Assembly: GCF_051842935.1 (NCBI RefSeq)
Contig: NZ_JBPXRR010000001.1
Coordinates: 496,001 to 560,000, forward strand
Source of the DNA: Pseudalkalibacillus sp051842935
GTDB taxonomy: Bacteria > Bacillota > Bacilli > Bacillales > Fictibacillaceae
Direction: 5' to 3'
Length of the DNA stretch: 64,000 nucleotides
Below the pieces are notes generated by a model. The model saw only the letters and a list, made by a program, of their open reading frames with translations. It was not told the DNA's origin and ran no database searches. The position numbers were made by a program, and so were the translations under genes. Numbering within the stretch: the stretch's first letter is position 1; each line of letters begins with the position of its first letter. Positions 31,858 through 40,058 of this stretch are shown in pieces.

Positions 31858-31883
31858 TTATTGGAAATTGTCGGGGGTTTAGT

Positions 31884-32633
31884 ATGAAATTATATGGTGA
31901 CTTTACAAAAGAGGATTGGTTAGAAGCATTCAAAATAACTGAAGAGAAGGTTCCGCCATCATTCATTTTACATGGGGAATGGGAGCATGAGTGGAACTTA
32001 TCTACATGGAAAGAAATCTTAAGTGAAGAGCAATGGATTCCGATCTGGAATACCATCGTCGGAAAGTATAAGAAGCATCAAATCGGCTTTGCGAATGTAT
32101 TCGGTGGCCCCATTGCAGCAGCTATCGTCCATCGCTTCGCTGTACTAGGCACAGAGACTTTCGTCCAAACTGGATATTTTGGCGGATTATCCCATGAGGT
32201 TCAGTACGGCGACATTTTCATTGTGACGTCGGCTGTAATGGAGGATGGGGTTTCCCAGTGGTACGTGAACGATCGGAAAACCGTTGCTGCTGATCCACAA
32301 CTTGTTGAAGAAGCGATCAAGTATTGTGAAGAAAAGGGCTACCGCTATGTGACTGGATCTATTTTTACAACTGGAGCGATCATGGTCGAAACTTCAGAAA
32401 TGGTAAAGGGGTGGGCGGAACAAGGACATATCGGCGTGGATATGGAGACCGCTACAACGTTTGCGATCGCTGAAAGATTCAACCGAAAGGCAGTCGGCTT
32501 GTTGAACTTATCTGATCATATCATTAAGGGCGATACATTCTATTCAGTTGGAGATTCAAGAGACGAACAAATTGACGAAACAGATGAGAAAATCAGAGAA
32601 ATCGCGTTGTATCTTTCAACGTTAAAGAGATAA
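31884..32633 (+). CDS. Nucleoside phosphorylase/nucleosidase superfamily protein
   Basis: 249 residues. The phosphorylase fold is indicated by GFANVFGGPIAAAIVHRFAVLG, FVQTGYFGGLSHEVQYGDIFIV (base-site loop region) and GVDMETATTFAIAE (Glu binding the sugar hydroxyl), then LNLSDH (catalytic Asp). The order matches MTA/SAH nucleosidase and PNP/UDP relatives; the usual phosphate-binding residues cannot be confirmed. Base substrate not determinable. A NUDIX gene follows 11 nt later, consistent with a nucleotide-salvage pair. Confidence 0.87.
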   Translation: MKLYGDFTKEDWLEAFKITEEKVPPSFILHGEWEHEWNLSTWKEILSEEQWIPIWNTIVGKYKKHQIGFANVFGGPIAAAIVHRFAVLGTETFVQTGYFGGLSHEVQYGDIFIVTSAVMEDGVSQWYVNDRKTVAADPQLVEEAIKYCEEKGYRYVTGSIFTTGAIMVETSEMVKGWAEQGHIGVDMETATTFAIAERFNRKAVGLLNLSDHIIKGDTFYSVGDSRDEQIDETDEKIREIALYLSTLKR

Positions 32634-32644
32634 GGAGATTTTGT

Positions 32645-33064
32645 ATGGAAAGAGTAGATGTCGTTTATTCTTTGATCTATGATGAGCAATCTGACAAAGT
32701 ATTGATGGTCCAAAACATCAGACATGATAACTGGTCGTTGCCAGGAGGAGCTGTGGAAAAAGGCGAAACGCTACGGGAAGCAGCCATTCGAGAGGCAAAG
32801 GAAGAGACCGGTCTTACCATTGACGTTGAAGAAATCGTTAGCGTGAATGAAGCATTTCTGGAGACAAAAGACGTCCATGCGTATTTCATAACATTCAGAG
32901 CAAAGATCGTTGGAGGTGAGATTGCTATCCAGGACACAGCAACCATATCCGATGTGCAGTGGAAAGACATAGAGACAGCAAATGAGCTCATGCCATATTA
33001 CACAGGTGGAGTTCGTGGTTTGCTAGGTGCCGCTGCTCCGTATGTGTATCAGGGTAGATACTGA
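32645..33064 (+). CDS. NUDIX hydrolase
   Basis: 139 residues. The Nudix box begins GGAVEKGETLREAAIREAKEE and continues TGL. The N-terminal strand is VVYSLIYDEQSDKVLMVQN and the substrate side is AYFITFRAKIVGGEI. AAGGAG precedes the ATG. It sits 11 nt after the nucleosidase-like gene and its stop overlaps the next start (TGATG), giving a coupled three-gene set. Confidence 0.88.
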   Translation: MERVDVVYSLIYDEQSDKVLMVQNIRHDNWSLPGGAVEKGETLREAAIREAKEETGLTIDVEEIVSVNEAFLETKDVHAYFITFRAKIVGGEIAIQDTATISDVQWKDIETANELMPYYTGGVRGLLGAAAPYVYQGRY

Positions 33065-33510
33065 TGAACAAAAAAAGATTTGTGCTTATTGTAGTGGTAA
33101 GTATCCTCACTGCGCTTTCCATCAGAGTTTACAACGACTACCGTGAGAGGGATCTTGTTGATCTCATCCCTTATCAACCGAAGGATTTTCTTTGGATCCA
33201 CTTTACTGAAGATCGTTCAAAAGTCGGGGATGGTTTCTTTGAATGGGAATCGAGGGACCAGGAATCAGCAGATGAACTAATGGACTTCCTAAGTCAATAC
33301 CGTGTGAAAAGAATCGACGAAGATACATACAATCAATTTTTGGCACTTGAGGAAAATTTCGAAACGACCATCTATCATAGGCAGGCCAATCCAGCGATCG
33401 TCCATTCAATGGAAAACTACGTTCACATTCTGAACGGAAAATACTACGAAGTTGTCAACGGACCGATTGATATCGAATGGATCAAAACATACAACGAGAA
33501 ATGGAAGTAG
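33064..33510 (+). CDS. Membrane-anchored protein of unknown function (148 aa)
   Basis: N-terminal signal-anchor MNKKRFVLIVVVSILTALSI, then an acidic soluble domain with LVDLIPYQPKDFLWIHFTED, RVKRIDEDTYNQFLALEENF and a final NGPIDIEWIKTYNEKWK. Start overlaps the NUDIX stop. The domain looks like a small extracytoplasmic beta domain; not recognised. Confidence 0.66.
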   Translation: MNKKRFVLIVVVSILTALSIRVYNDYRERDLVDLIPYQPKDFLWIHFTEDRSKVGDGFFEWESRDQESADELMDFLSQYRVKRIDEDTYNQFLALEENFETTIYHRQANPAIVHSMENYVHILNGKYYEVVNGPIDIEWIKTYNEKWK

Positions 33511-33583
33511 AAGGCAATGAACGAAGCCGACTGAAAAAGTATAATTGACGAATGGCATAAATTATTTCCAAGGGGGTGGTGTT

Positions 33584-33790
33584 ATGAAGGAACTCATAAT
33601 CATTTTTATTAGCATCTTCATTTCAGAAATTGTCTCTGATTGGATCCATTATCTTATCGGGCTTGATTATAATTGGGTTATAGACAAGTTTAATTTACTA
33701 TTGCTACTAGCTGAATTCAGTATTTTCTTAGTAATCTATGTACCTACATACTTAATCCTAAAAAGGTTAATCATTAACTACAAAGTATAA
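33584..33790 (+). CDS. Small membrane protein (68 aa)
   Basis: MKELIIIFISIFISEIVSDW, with AAGGGGGTGG upstream. Two hydrophobic helices split by HYLIGLDYNWVIDKFN; ends in LILKRLIINYKV. AT-rich codons. A frame continuing past its stop in another phase is described next. Confidence 0.6.
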   Translation: MKELIIIFISIFISEIVSDWIHYLIGLDYNWVIDKFNLLLLLAEFSIFLVIYVPTYLILKRLIINYKV

Positions 33791-33927
33791 ACAATATTGA
33801 AGCTGATAAAAGAATTGAAGGTAGTTATCCGTCAACGCTTTCTAATGAGTTTGAATTGACTCCAGAGTTAGCAGGCACGATTGTATATATTGTCGTTACT
33901 CTTCTTTTTGTAGTTTATCTTTATTAA
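33787..33927 (+). pseudogene. Possible frameshifted remnant encoding a single membrane segment
   Basis: An open phase overlapping the end of the 33584 gene reads INNIEADKRIEGSYPSTLSN, then EFELTPELAGTIV and a hydrophobic helix ending VVYLY. It has no start codon with a ribosome site. It could be the C-terminus of a gene that lost its front half. A hairpin at 33941-33973 follows. Confidence 0.35.
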
Positions 33928-33940
33928 TTAAAAAACAAAT

Positions 33941-33975
33941 TCATCCCCCTTGGGATTTTATATGGGGATGAGTTT
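33941..33975 (+). terminator. Hairpin, possible terminator
   Basis: TCATCCCC (33941-33948) pairs with GGGGATGA (33964-33971) around a 15-base loop, followed by GTTTATC. Supports an end of transcription before the 34005 gene. Confidence 0.5.
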
Positions 33976-34004
33976 ATCGATAAGATGGGGGCTGGGTTGA
34001 AAGG

Positions 34005-34445
34005 TTGAAGAAAAATAGGAGACTATTAATTATTATTTCAGTGGTTTTTCTTCTTTTAATCGTTTTCATGTACATACCTTCTTTACAAGCACAACTGATT
34101 AAATATTCGTTTGATCATAACAAAGAAGTTTTTACTGAAACCAAAGTCGTATCCCGTACTGAGTTTTTAGAAATTGTACATCATCAAAGGAAATTAGCTC
34201 AAAGGCTAGAGTCTTCTAAGAAATATGCTTTGGTGGCTGAAGAAGTCCGAGAAGGTTTAGACAAAGCCTTTCACGCCTTCTATGTAATAGATGAACATCT
34301 TAATTATGAGTTATTGACGGTTGAGTATCCTATTACAAAGTATAAAGACCAAGAATACACAATTGAATTTATGTCGGGTAAAGTCACCATTTCTAAAGTA
34401 AAAGCGAAAAATGGTGATTGGATTGATTATGATGAAGATGACTAA
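34005..34445 (+). CDS. Membrane-anchored protein of unknown function (146 aa, TTG start)
   Basis: MKKNRRLLIIISVVFLLLIV is one helix, followed by a charged domain of about 120 residues with KVVSRTEFLEIVHHQRKLAQ, DKAFHAFYVIDEHLNY and IEFMSGKVTISKVKAKNG, ending in an acidic tail. Start choice is moderate: TTG preceded by GGGTTGAAAGG. AT-rich codon use like its neighbours. No family recognised. Confidence 0.6.
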   Translation: MKKNRRLLIIISVVFLLLIVFMYIPSLQAQLIKYSFDHNKEVFTETKVVSRTEFLEIVHHQRKLAQRLESSKKYALVAEEVREGLDKAFHAFYVIDEHLNYELLTVEYPITKYKDQEYTIEFMSGKVTISKVKAKNGDWIDYDEDD

Positions 34446-34531
34446 GTAGTTTAGATTAGGGTGTAACAATTAACTTTTATAAGTGAAGGAGTGTGCAAGT
34501 CAAAATCTTAAATACTATGGGGGATAGTTAA

Positions 34532-34708
34532 TTGGGAATCATTAATATTCTTGCTTTGTTATTCTACGGACTTTTAGGGTTGGGGTTGTTTTACTTAATA
34601 ATCCATTATGCAGTGAAAACTGGTATCGACTCTTCGGTTGAAGTTAGATCACTAAGGAATGAAATAAAACAGATTACGAAAAAACTAGAAGATCATAACA
34701 CACCATAA
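34532..34708 (+). CDS. Small single-helix membrane protein (58 aa, TTG start)
   Basis: GGGGGA lies 7 nt before TTG. The product begins MGIINILALLFYGLLGLGLF, has one or two hydrophobic stretches, and ends in a short amphipathic helix (SLRNEIKQITKKLEDH) likely to form a coiled coil. Not recognised. Confidence 0.55.
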   Translation: MGIINILALLFYGLLGLGLFYLIIHYAVKTGIDSSVEVRSLRNEIKQITKKLEDHNTP

Positions 34709-34860
34709 ACAGGGATACCCCAGTATAAAGAGAATCAGTAAAAATGATAGTTAGTTAAGAAGAAAATGGCTGGAGAGCAAAAAGAAGCAAACGGCGTTCA
34801 TTTGTTGAGAAGCTTTAGGAGGAAGTTGTAAATACCTTAAGAATATCGGAGGTATGAGAG

Positions 34861-35307
34861 ATGAAAGCCCTTAGGATAGATCATGTGGGTGTAGTGGTGA
34901 ATGATTTATCGGCAGCTAAAGCGTTTTTTCTTGTTTTCGGACTGGAAGAACTAGGGGAAGCTAAAGTCAAAGGCAAGTGGGTAGAACGGATCGTAGGGCT
35001 TAATGACGTTGAAAGTACGGTTGTCATGTTGGGGTTGCCGGACGGCGAGGCAACTTTGGAGTTGGTCAAATTCCATACGCCATCAGATGATCTAGGGATG
35101 CAGCCCTCTTTCGCAAACACCTTAGGTATACGACATATTGCATTTGCTGTGGATGATATTGAAGGCGTTGTTGTAAGATTGAAAGAGAAAGGTGCAGATC
35201 TTATAGGCGAGATACAAAACTATGAAAATACATATAAATTATGCTACGTTCGAGGGCCAGAAGGAATTATTTTAGAGTTGGCAGAGAAAATTAGTTTTCT
35301 AAATTAA
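34861..35307 (+). CDS. VOC family protein (glyoxalase/methylmalonyl-CoA epimerase-like)
   Basis: 148 residues. N-terminal strand with first ligand His: KALRIDHVGVVVNDLSAAKA. Second half: LGIRHIAFAVDDIEGVVVRL, with His, then YVRGPEGIILELAE with Glu. The three visible candidate ligands (His, His, Glu) suggest an active metal site. Similar proteins act as glyoxalases or dioxygenases; substrate unknown. GGAGG precedes the ATG. A DUF2200 gene follows 23 nt later. Confidence 0.88.
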   Translation: MKALRIDHVGVVVNDLSAAKAFFLVFGLEELGEAKVKGKWVERIVGLNDVESTVVMLGLPDGEATLELVKFHTPSDDLGMQPSFANTLGIRHIAFAVDDIEGVVVRLKEKGADLIGEIQNYENTYKLCYVRGPEGIILELAEKISFLN

Positions 35308-35330
35308 GTTAATCTAAAGGAGGATGTATC

Positions 35331-35681
35331 ATGACTAAACATAGAATTTATACGATGAGTTTTGCAAGTGTCTATCCCCATTACATCACCAAAGCAGAGA
35401 AAAAAGAGCGGACAAAATCAGAAGTCGATGAAATTATACGTTGGTTGACAGGCTATAGCCAGGAACAATTAGAAGAGAAACTGGAAAAAAAGACAGACTT
35501 TGAGACCTTCTTTGCTGAGGCTCCGCACATGAATCCTTCAAGATCTTTGATTAAAGGTGTAGTTTGTGGCGTCAGAGTTGAAGATATTGAAGAACCGACC
35601 ATGCAGGAAATCCGTTACTTGGATAAGCTCGTTGATGAGTTAGCGAAGGGAAAATCAATGGAGAAGATTTTGAGAAAATAA
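35331..35681 (+). CDS. DUF2200 family protein
   Basis: 116 residues: RIYTMSFASVYPHYITKAEK, then RTKSEVDEIIRWLTGYSQ, EKKTDFETFFAEAPHMNPSR, and ITGVICGVRVE-like LIKGVVCGVRVEDIEEP, ending LDKLVDELAKGKSMEKIL. These blocks are the whole of DUF2200, a widely distributed cytoplasmic family of unknown function. AAAGGAGG precedes the ATG. Confidence 0.92.
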   Translation: MTKHRIYTMSFASVYPHYITKAEKKERTKSEVDEIIRWLTGYSQEQLEEKLEKKTDFETFFAEAPHMNPSRSLIKGVVCGVRVEDIEEPTMQEIRYLDKLVDELAKGKSMEKILRK

Positions 35682-35703
35682 TGCTTTGGGAAAGAGGTTC
35701 GCT

Positions 35704-35901
35704 ATGAAAAAGAATAACAGATCCGCACTTATGATTTCATTAATTGTTTTAATCGGTTTTCCAATTCTGTTTCTCTTTGTATCCATGAATACAGGGAATT
35801 GGGGATATCTTGCGTGGAGTCTTCCACCATCTTTTGCTGCCGGCTTTACTGGCTTGATGATTACTCTGAATCAAATTAAAAAGGACAGAAGTGTTGCATA
35901 A
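35704..35901 (+). CDS. Small membrane protein (65 aa)
   Basis: MKKNNRSALMISLIVLIGFP, with GAGG 7 nt upstream. Two hydrophobic segments separated by NTGNWGYLAWSLPPS; ends NQIKKDRSVA. Likely in the transcript of the DUF2200 gene, ended by the hairpin at 35921-35953. Confidence 0.6.
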   Translation: MKKNNRSALMISLIVLIGFPILFLFVSMNTGNWGYLAWSLPPSFAAGFTGLMITLNQIKKDRSVA

Positions 35902-35920
35902 TCTATTCTATGAATTTATT

Positions 35921-35953
35921 AGAGGCTTATCGGGATACGATAAGCTTCTTTTG
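35921..35953 (+). terminator. Rho-independent terminator
   Basis: AGAGGCTTATCG pairs with CGATAAGCTTCT (one wobble) around GGATA, followed by TTTTG. Confidence 0.85.
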
Positions 35954-36052
35954 TTCTGGTCAAGAGCTTTTGTAAAACGGATTGTTTAATGATTTTGCTT
36001 CAGAAGTTATGTAGTATTAAGAATATCGCTGCAAGAAACCAGGAGGGTATGT

Positions 36053-36679
36053 ATGATTAATGTTTACAATTATGTATTGGACACACTAGCGGATTGGGAA
36101 CTTGGATATGTTACTGCTGAACTAAATTCAGGTCAGTATTTTAAAAAAGATAGCGAGCTTGTTTCCATAAAAACCGTTGGAGCTACAAAAGAATCTATCG
36201 TGACAAAAGGAGGTATGACAGTTATCCCAGACATGGAAGTGGATGAAATGATCCTCAATTCTTCGTCCGTCTTATTGTTACCTGGAGCTGATACGTGGGA
36301 TGATCCAAAGCATGCTCCTATCGTTGAAAAAGCAAAAGAGCTACTAAAGTGTGGTGGTACCGTTGGGGCGATTTGTGGCGCAACAACTGTACTTGCCGAG
36401 GCTGGAATATTGGACAAACGACTACATACGAGTAACAGTCTTGAGTATCTGAAGATGTTTTGTCCGAATTATGATGGAGAAATCTACTATAGAGATGAGA
36501 AAGCAATAGTGGATGGTAATTTGATCACTGCAAGTTCCGGGGGTGGATTACTTTTCGCCCGTACTATTATAGAGAAGTTAGATTTATTCTCTGAGGATAC
36601 GCTTGAAGCTTGGTACAACTACTTTGATACCAGTGACGCAAAATATTTCTATGATTTATTGCAGACGTTAGAGAAATAA
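36053..36679 (+). CDS. DJ-1/PfpI family protein (YdeA-type)
   Basis: 208 residues. The nucleophile elbow is VGAICGATTVLAEAG with Cys108, the active-site strand is INVYNYVLDTLADWE with Glu16, and VLLLPGADTWDDP is the oxyanion-side turn. Unlike the 12172 gene, all catalytic positions are kept. The family includes YdeA-like predicted amidases and glyoxalases. AGGAGGG precedes the ATG. The gene is monocistronic between terminators. Confidence 0.9.
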   Translation: MINVYNYVLDTLADWELGYVTAELNSGQYFKKDSELVSIKTVGATKESIVTKGGMTVIPDMEVDEMILNSSSVLLLPGADTWDDPKHAPIVEKAKELLKCGGTVGAICGATTVLAEAGILDKRLHTSNSLEYLKMFCPNYDGEIYYRDEKAIVDGNLITASSGGGLLFARTIIEKLDLFSEDTLEAWYNYFDTSDAKYFYDLLQTLEK

Positions 36680-36693
36680 AAATTAAATGGAGG

Positions 36694-36721
36694 AGTCCCC
36701 CAGCTACCACCCTGGGGGACT
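36694..36721. other. GC-rich hairpin without a U tract
   Basis: Perfect 10-bp stem AGTCCCCCAG / CTGGGGGACT around CTACCACC, 15 nt after the DJ-1 gene stop. No T run follows on either strand, so it is not a simple terminator. Confidence 0.6.
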
Positions 36722-36800
36722 GATTCGTATACGAACTACCTTGCAGACTTATTGTAGCACACAAGAAATAAAGTTGCGCATAGGCAAAATAACACGAATA

Positions 36801-36827
36801 AAAAGACTCGCAACTAACGAGTCTTTT
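36801..36827 (-). terminator. Terminator of the EamA transporter gene
   Basis: On the minus strand, AAAGACTCG pairs with CGAGTCTTT around TTAGTTG, followed by TTATTC; A/T tracts allow use in both directions. Confidence 0.75.
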
Positions 36828-36847
36828 AACCTCAAGTATGACAATTT

Positions 36848-37753
36848 TCATTCTCCACTTCTGAGCGTTTGTTTGCACAAGAAAGTGATGATGAAGAGGA
36901 TCATCGCCATTCCGACGAGTTGGACGGGTGATAAGAATTGGCCGAGAATAAGAACTCCGAACAGAGAAGCCGTTACGGGTTCAATCATCGCAACAATCGA
37001 GGCAATCCCTGGGTTGATTTTTTTCAACCCATTAATGTAAAAGAAGAACGACAGTCCAGCGCCGGCAATACCTGTCAGGATGAACCACCAAATGTCCTTG
37101 AACTCGAATAACACTTGAGCGATTTGTTGTTTATCAGCATACGTGAAAACGAGTAGAAACTGGACGAGGAATGCCAGTACCAATACGCTGATTTGATCTC
37201 CATTTTTGGAGCTGTTTTTCAATCCGAAAATGAACACTGCATAAGAGAGACCAGAAAGTAATCCAGCAATGATGCCGAATAGATTCAAATCCGCTAGGTC
37301 TTTTTTATAGGAACCCGTCAACAGGATAATGCCGATGATGACGACAACAATGGAGACAAGCTTTAATGTTGTCACTCTTTCCAAGTTCAAAAGCGCGGAT
37401 ATCATAATGACAAAAATAGGTGCAGTATACATCAGGGTTGCGGCGATCGCCACACTGGTCTGAGAGATGCTAAAGTAATAAAATACATAGTTTCCTGCAA
37501 TTCCCACACCGGCAAATACAGACCAGAGAATGAGATGACGGTTGAGAGTGATTTTTATCGTTCCCTTGCTGAGCAACCAAAGCACCGTAAAGAGAAGACC
37601 TACCAATCCACGGAAAGTCGCAATGACAAGAGGGTCCCAGCCTCTATCAAGCAAGAAACCTGAAAGTCCACCTGTCACTCCCCATAGGAATGAGGCGAAC
37701 ATCACAAACGCGAGTCCATAATAAAATGCTACATTATTTTGTGCTTTTTCCAT
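36848..37753 (-). CDS. EamA/DMT family transporter
   Basis: 301 residues and ten hydrophobic helices in two five-helix EamA repeats. Repeat 1 begins YYGLAFVMFASFLWG and ends AAATLMYTAPIFVIMISALL (the second block read as SVAIAATLMYTAPIFV). Repeat 2 contains GIIAGLLSGLSYAVFIFGL and GIASIVAMIEPVTASLFG, the characteristic end-of-repeat motif. Members export amino acids, metabolites or drugs. AGGGAGG precedes the ATG. No neighbouring regulator suggests a substrate. Confidence 0.9.
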   Translation of the reverse strand: MEKAQNNVAFYYGLAFVMFASFLWGVTGGLSGFLLDRGWDPLVIATFRGLVGLLFTVLWLLSKGTIKITLNRHLILWSVFAGVGIAGNYVFYYFSISQTSVAIAATLMYTAPIFVIMISALLNLERVTTLKLVSIVVVIIGIILLTGSYKKDLADLNLFGIIAGLLSGLSYAVFIFGLKNSSKNGDQISVLVLAFLVQFLLVFTYADKQQIAQVLFEFKDIWWFILTGIAGAGLSFFFYINGLKKINPGIASIVAMIEPVTASLFGVLILGQFLSPVQLVGMAMILFIITFLCKQTLRSGE

Positions 37754-37951
37754 CGTAGAGTCCTCCCTTATGCTTTAAACCGATACAGCTTGACCGTGTT
37801 GAAACATTTGTGTTACCCGCTTTTCCCAGAATTTTTCTGGCTAAAACGTAATTGAAAAATGTTTTTCTTTCCACTACCGGTGGTATGAAGGGTAAGTACA
37901 CTCGTGTGAAATGGGTGGGGGAAGACGATTACATATATACGAGGTGGAAAT

Positions 37952-39493
37952 ATGAAGAATGTGACATCAGTGTTTTGGTACGCAGTTACCATATGTACAG
38001 CTTTTGTTCTGTGGGGAGGTTTTGCACCTTCTCATTTGGAAAAGATGACGAGTAGCTTAACTGGATGGATTTCAAATAAATTTGGGTGGTATTATCTCTT
38101 AATCATTGTGGTCATGCTTGCTTTTTGCGTGTATTTGATTTTTTCTCGGTTTGGAAAAATCAAACTAGGTGGAGAGAATGAAAAACCACAGTTCTCATTA
38201 CCGACCTGGTTCGCGATGTTATTCAGTGCAGGTATGGGAATGGGGATGGTGTTCTGGACGACAGCAGAACCGATTTCGCACGCATTCAAAAATGCACCTG
38301 TTTCTAAGACCGGTTCGGACAAAGCCATCCTTGAGTCCTTGCAATATTCATTTTTCCATTGGGGATTACATGCGTGGGCGATTTATGGAGTGGTGGCACT
38401 CGTTCTTGCTTATTTTAAATTCCATAAAGGTTATCCTGGATTGATCAGTGCAACGTTGGTTCCTTTGTTCGGAGTAGAGAGAATGAAAGGTATCTTAGGA
38501 AAGATGATTGATACTCTGGCGATCGTCGCGACTGTTGTCGGTGTAGCAGCTACACTTGGCTTCGGGACAGCACAGATTAATGAAGGGTTGTCCTTCTTAT
38601 TCGGAACACCAAGTAATTTTACCGTTCAAATCCTGATCCTTGCCGTCTCGACCGTTTTATTCATCATTTCAGCATGGTCTGGAATCAATAAGGGCATCAA
38701 ATACTTGAGCAATATCAATATGGGACTGGGGTTCTTACTATTGGTACTCTTGTTCATTGTCGGTCCGACTTTATACATTTTGAATATGTTTACACAGAGC
38801 GTTGGAGGGTACATCACGAACTTCTTCAACATGAGTTTCAATATCGCACCATTGAATGAAGAGAATCGGACGTGGGTCAATAACTGGACCATCTTCTATT
38901 GGGCATGGTGGGTTTCGTGGTCTCCGTTCGTCGGCATATTCATTGCTCGGATTTCAAGAGGAAGAACGATCAAAGAGTTCATGCTCGGTGTCTTGTTCGT
39001 ACCCTCTCTCGTCTGTTTCATTTTCTTCTCAGTATTTGGGGTATCTGCCTTGTACCTGGAACAGAACGGGTTGGCAACAATCTCTCAATTTGCCTTAGAA
39101 ACGGCGACATTCGGAGTCCTACAGGAATATCCGTTAGGAACCTTAATGTCGTTCATCACCATTTTCGTCATTGCTATTTTCTTCATTACTTCAGCCGATT
39201 CAGCCACTTTCGTACTGGGTATGCTTTCGACTGAAGGATCGTTGAATCCGGCGAGCAGAGTAAAGATCATTTGGGGACTTACCTTATCGACGATGGCTGC
39301 CATCATCATGTATTTCGGGGGTACCCAGGGCTTGCAAAATGTGTTGATTATTACAGCACTCCCATTTTCATTGGTGATCCTCTTGATGGGAATGGCGTTC
39401 TATAAAGCTGCCTTTAAAGAAGTGAAGGCGAAGAACGCCGAAAACCTACAAAGCATCCGACAGAAGAAAAAATCTGCACTATCGAACGGGTGA
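37952..39493 (+). CDS. BCCT family transporter (betaine/choline/carnitine)
   Basis: 513 residues, twelve membrane helices. The Gly-rich FSAGMGMGMVFWTTAEP is the BCCT signature in helix 3. The region WWVSWSPFVGIFIARISRGR holds Trp/aromatic residues that bind a quaternary amine, plus the conserved RISRGRT loop. Length and start match OpuD/BetT-type proteins. Likely imports glycine betaine or choline by sodium or proton symport during osmotic stress. GAGGTGG precedes the ATG. Regulation is not evident; the upstream 200 nt carry only a weak palindrome (37828-37842). Confidence 0.95.
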   Translation: MKNVTSVFWYAVTICTAFVLWGGFAPSHLEKMTSSLTGWISNKFGWYYLLIIVVMLAFCVYLIFSRFGKIKLGGENEKPQFSLPTWFAMLFSAGMGMGMVFWTTAEPISHAFKNAPVSKTGSDKAILESLQYSFFHWGLHAWAIYGVVALVLAYFKFHKGYPGLISATLVPLFGVERMKGILGKMIDTLAIVATVVGVAATLGFGTAQINEGLSFLFGTPSNFTVQILILAVSTVLFIISAWSGINKGIKYLSNINMGLGFLLLVLLFIVGPTLYILNMFTQSVGGYITNFFNMSFNIAPLNEENRTWVNNWTIFYWAWWVSWSPFVGIFIARISRGRTIKEFMLGVLFVPSLVCFIFFSVFGVSALYLEQNGLATISQFALETATFGVLQEYPLGTLMSFITIFVIAIFFITSADSATFVLGMLSTEGSLNPASRVKIIWGLTLSTMAAIIMYFGGTQGLQNVLIITALPFSLVILLMGMAFYKAAFKEVKAKNAENLQSIRQKKKSALSNG

Positions 39494-39503
39494 AAAATAT
39501 TGA

Positions 39504-39540
39504 AAAGGGCGCAATTCATTTGTGAATTGCGTTCTTTTTA
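39504..39540 (+). terminator. Rho-independent terminator of the BCCT gene
   Basis: CGCAATTCA pairs with TGAATTGCG around TTTG, with A-rich sequence before and TTCTTTTTA after. Confidence 0.82.
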
Positions 39541-39621
39541 TGGTTCAAAATGAATAAGGAGGTATTATCACGATAAAATCGAATGTTACAAGTAGGGATT
39601 GACCAAGGAGGGGGATGCGAA

Positions 39622-39903
39622 ATGATTGAGGTGTTGGCTCTCTTTTTGTTCTTGGGAGGTTGGTTGTTGTTTTATCGAAATAAAATGCACCGCCGTTCGA
39701 ACATGAAGCTAGGCTTAGCGATGGTTATGGTTTCTATTCTATACGGGATATTCGCTCTGGGATGGGCAACCTATCATCAGTCTCAGGATATCGCGACTGG
39801 TGCGGTCATCTTTGCTGCTGGATTGTTAGGAAGCAGCATCATCATGATGGTCTCTGATTCCATCACCACATTAGTGAATAAGAAAGGAAAGAAGTACTTT
39901 TAA
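39622..39903 (+). CDS. Small membrane protein (93 aa)
   Basis: MIEVLALFLFLGGWLLFYRN, with GGAGGGGG upstream, has four hydrophobic segments ending with LLGSSIIMMVSDSITTLVNK. Not recognised. It precedes the terminator at 39967-39992. Confidence 0.62.
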   Translation: MIEVLALFLFLGGWLLFYRNKMHRRSNMKLGLAMVMVSILYGIFALGWATYHQSQDIATGAVIFAAGLLGSSIIMMVSDSITTLVNKKGKKYF

Positions 39904-39966
39904 ACAATAAGGTATGCTTACATGTACCTACACTTAATGAGATTGAACTAAATAAAGACCTTACAA

Positions 39967-39992
39967 AACACGACGAATGTTGTGTTTTTTCT
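39967..39992 (+). terminator. Rho-independent terminator
   Basis: AACACGAC pairs with GTTGTGTT (one wobble) around GAAT, followed by TTTTCTTTTT. Confidence 0.82.
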
Positions 39993-40058
39993 TTTTGGCA
40001 AGGAGTTCGAAATATGAAAAAGAATGTTAAAAAAGATCAAAATATCAGGAGGGATTCT

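Noticed and set aside
34766..34831. 21-codon frame MAGEQKEANGVHLL... before the VOC gene
   Set aside because: No convincing ribosome site and no conserved feature; too short to support.
37828..37842. CCAGAA-TTT-TTCTGG palindrome before the BCCT gene as an operator
   Set aside because: Short, AT-rich and without a second copy or a known binding family; left as a mention only.
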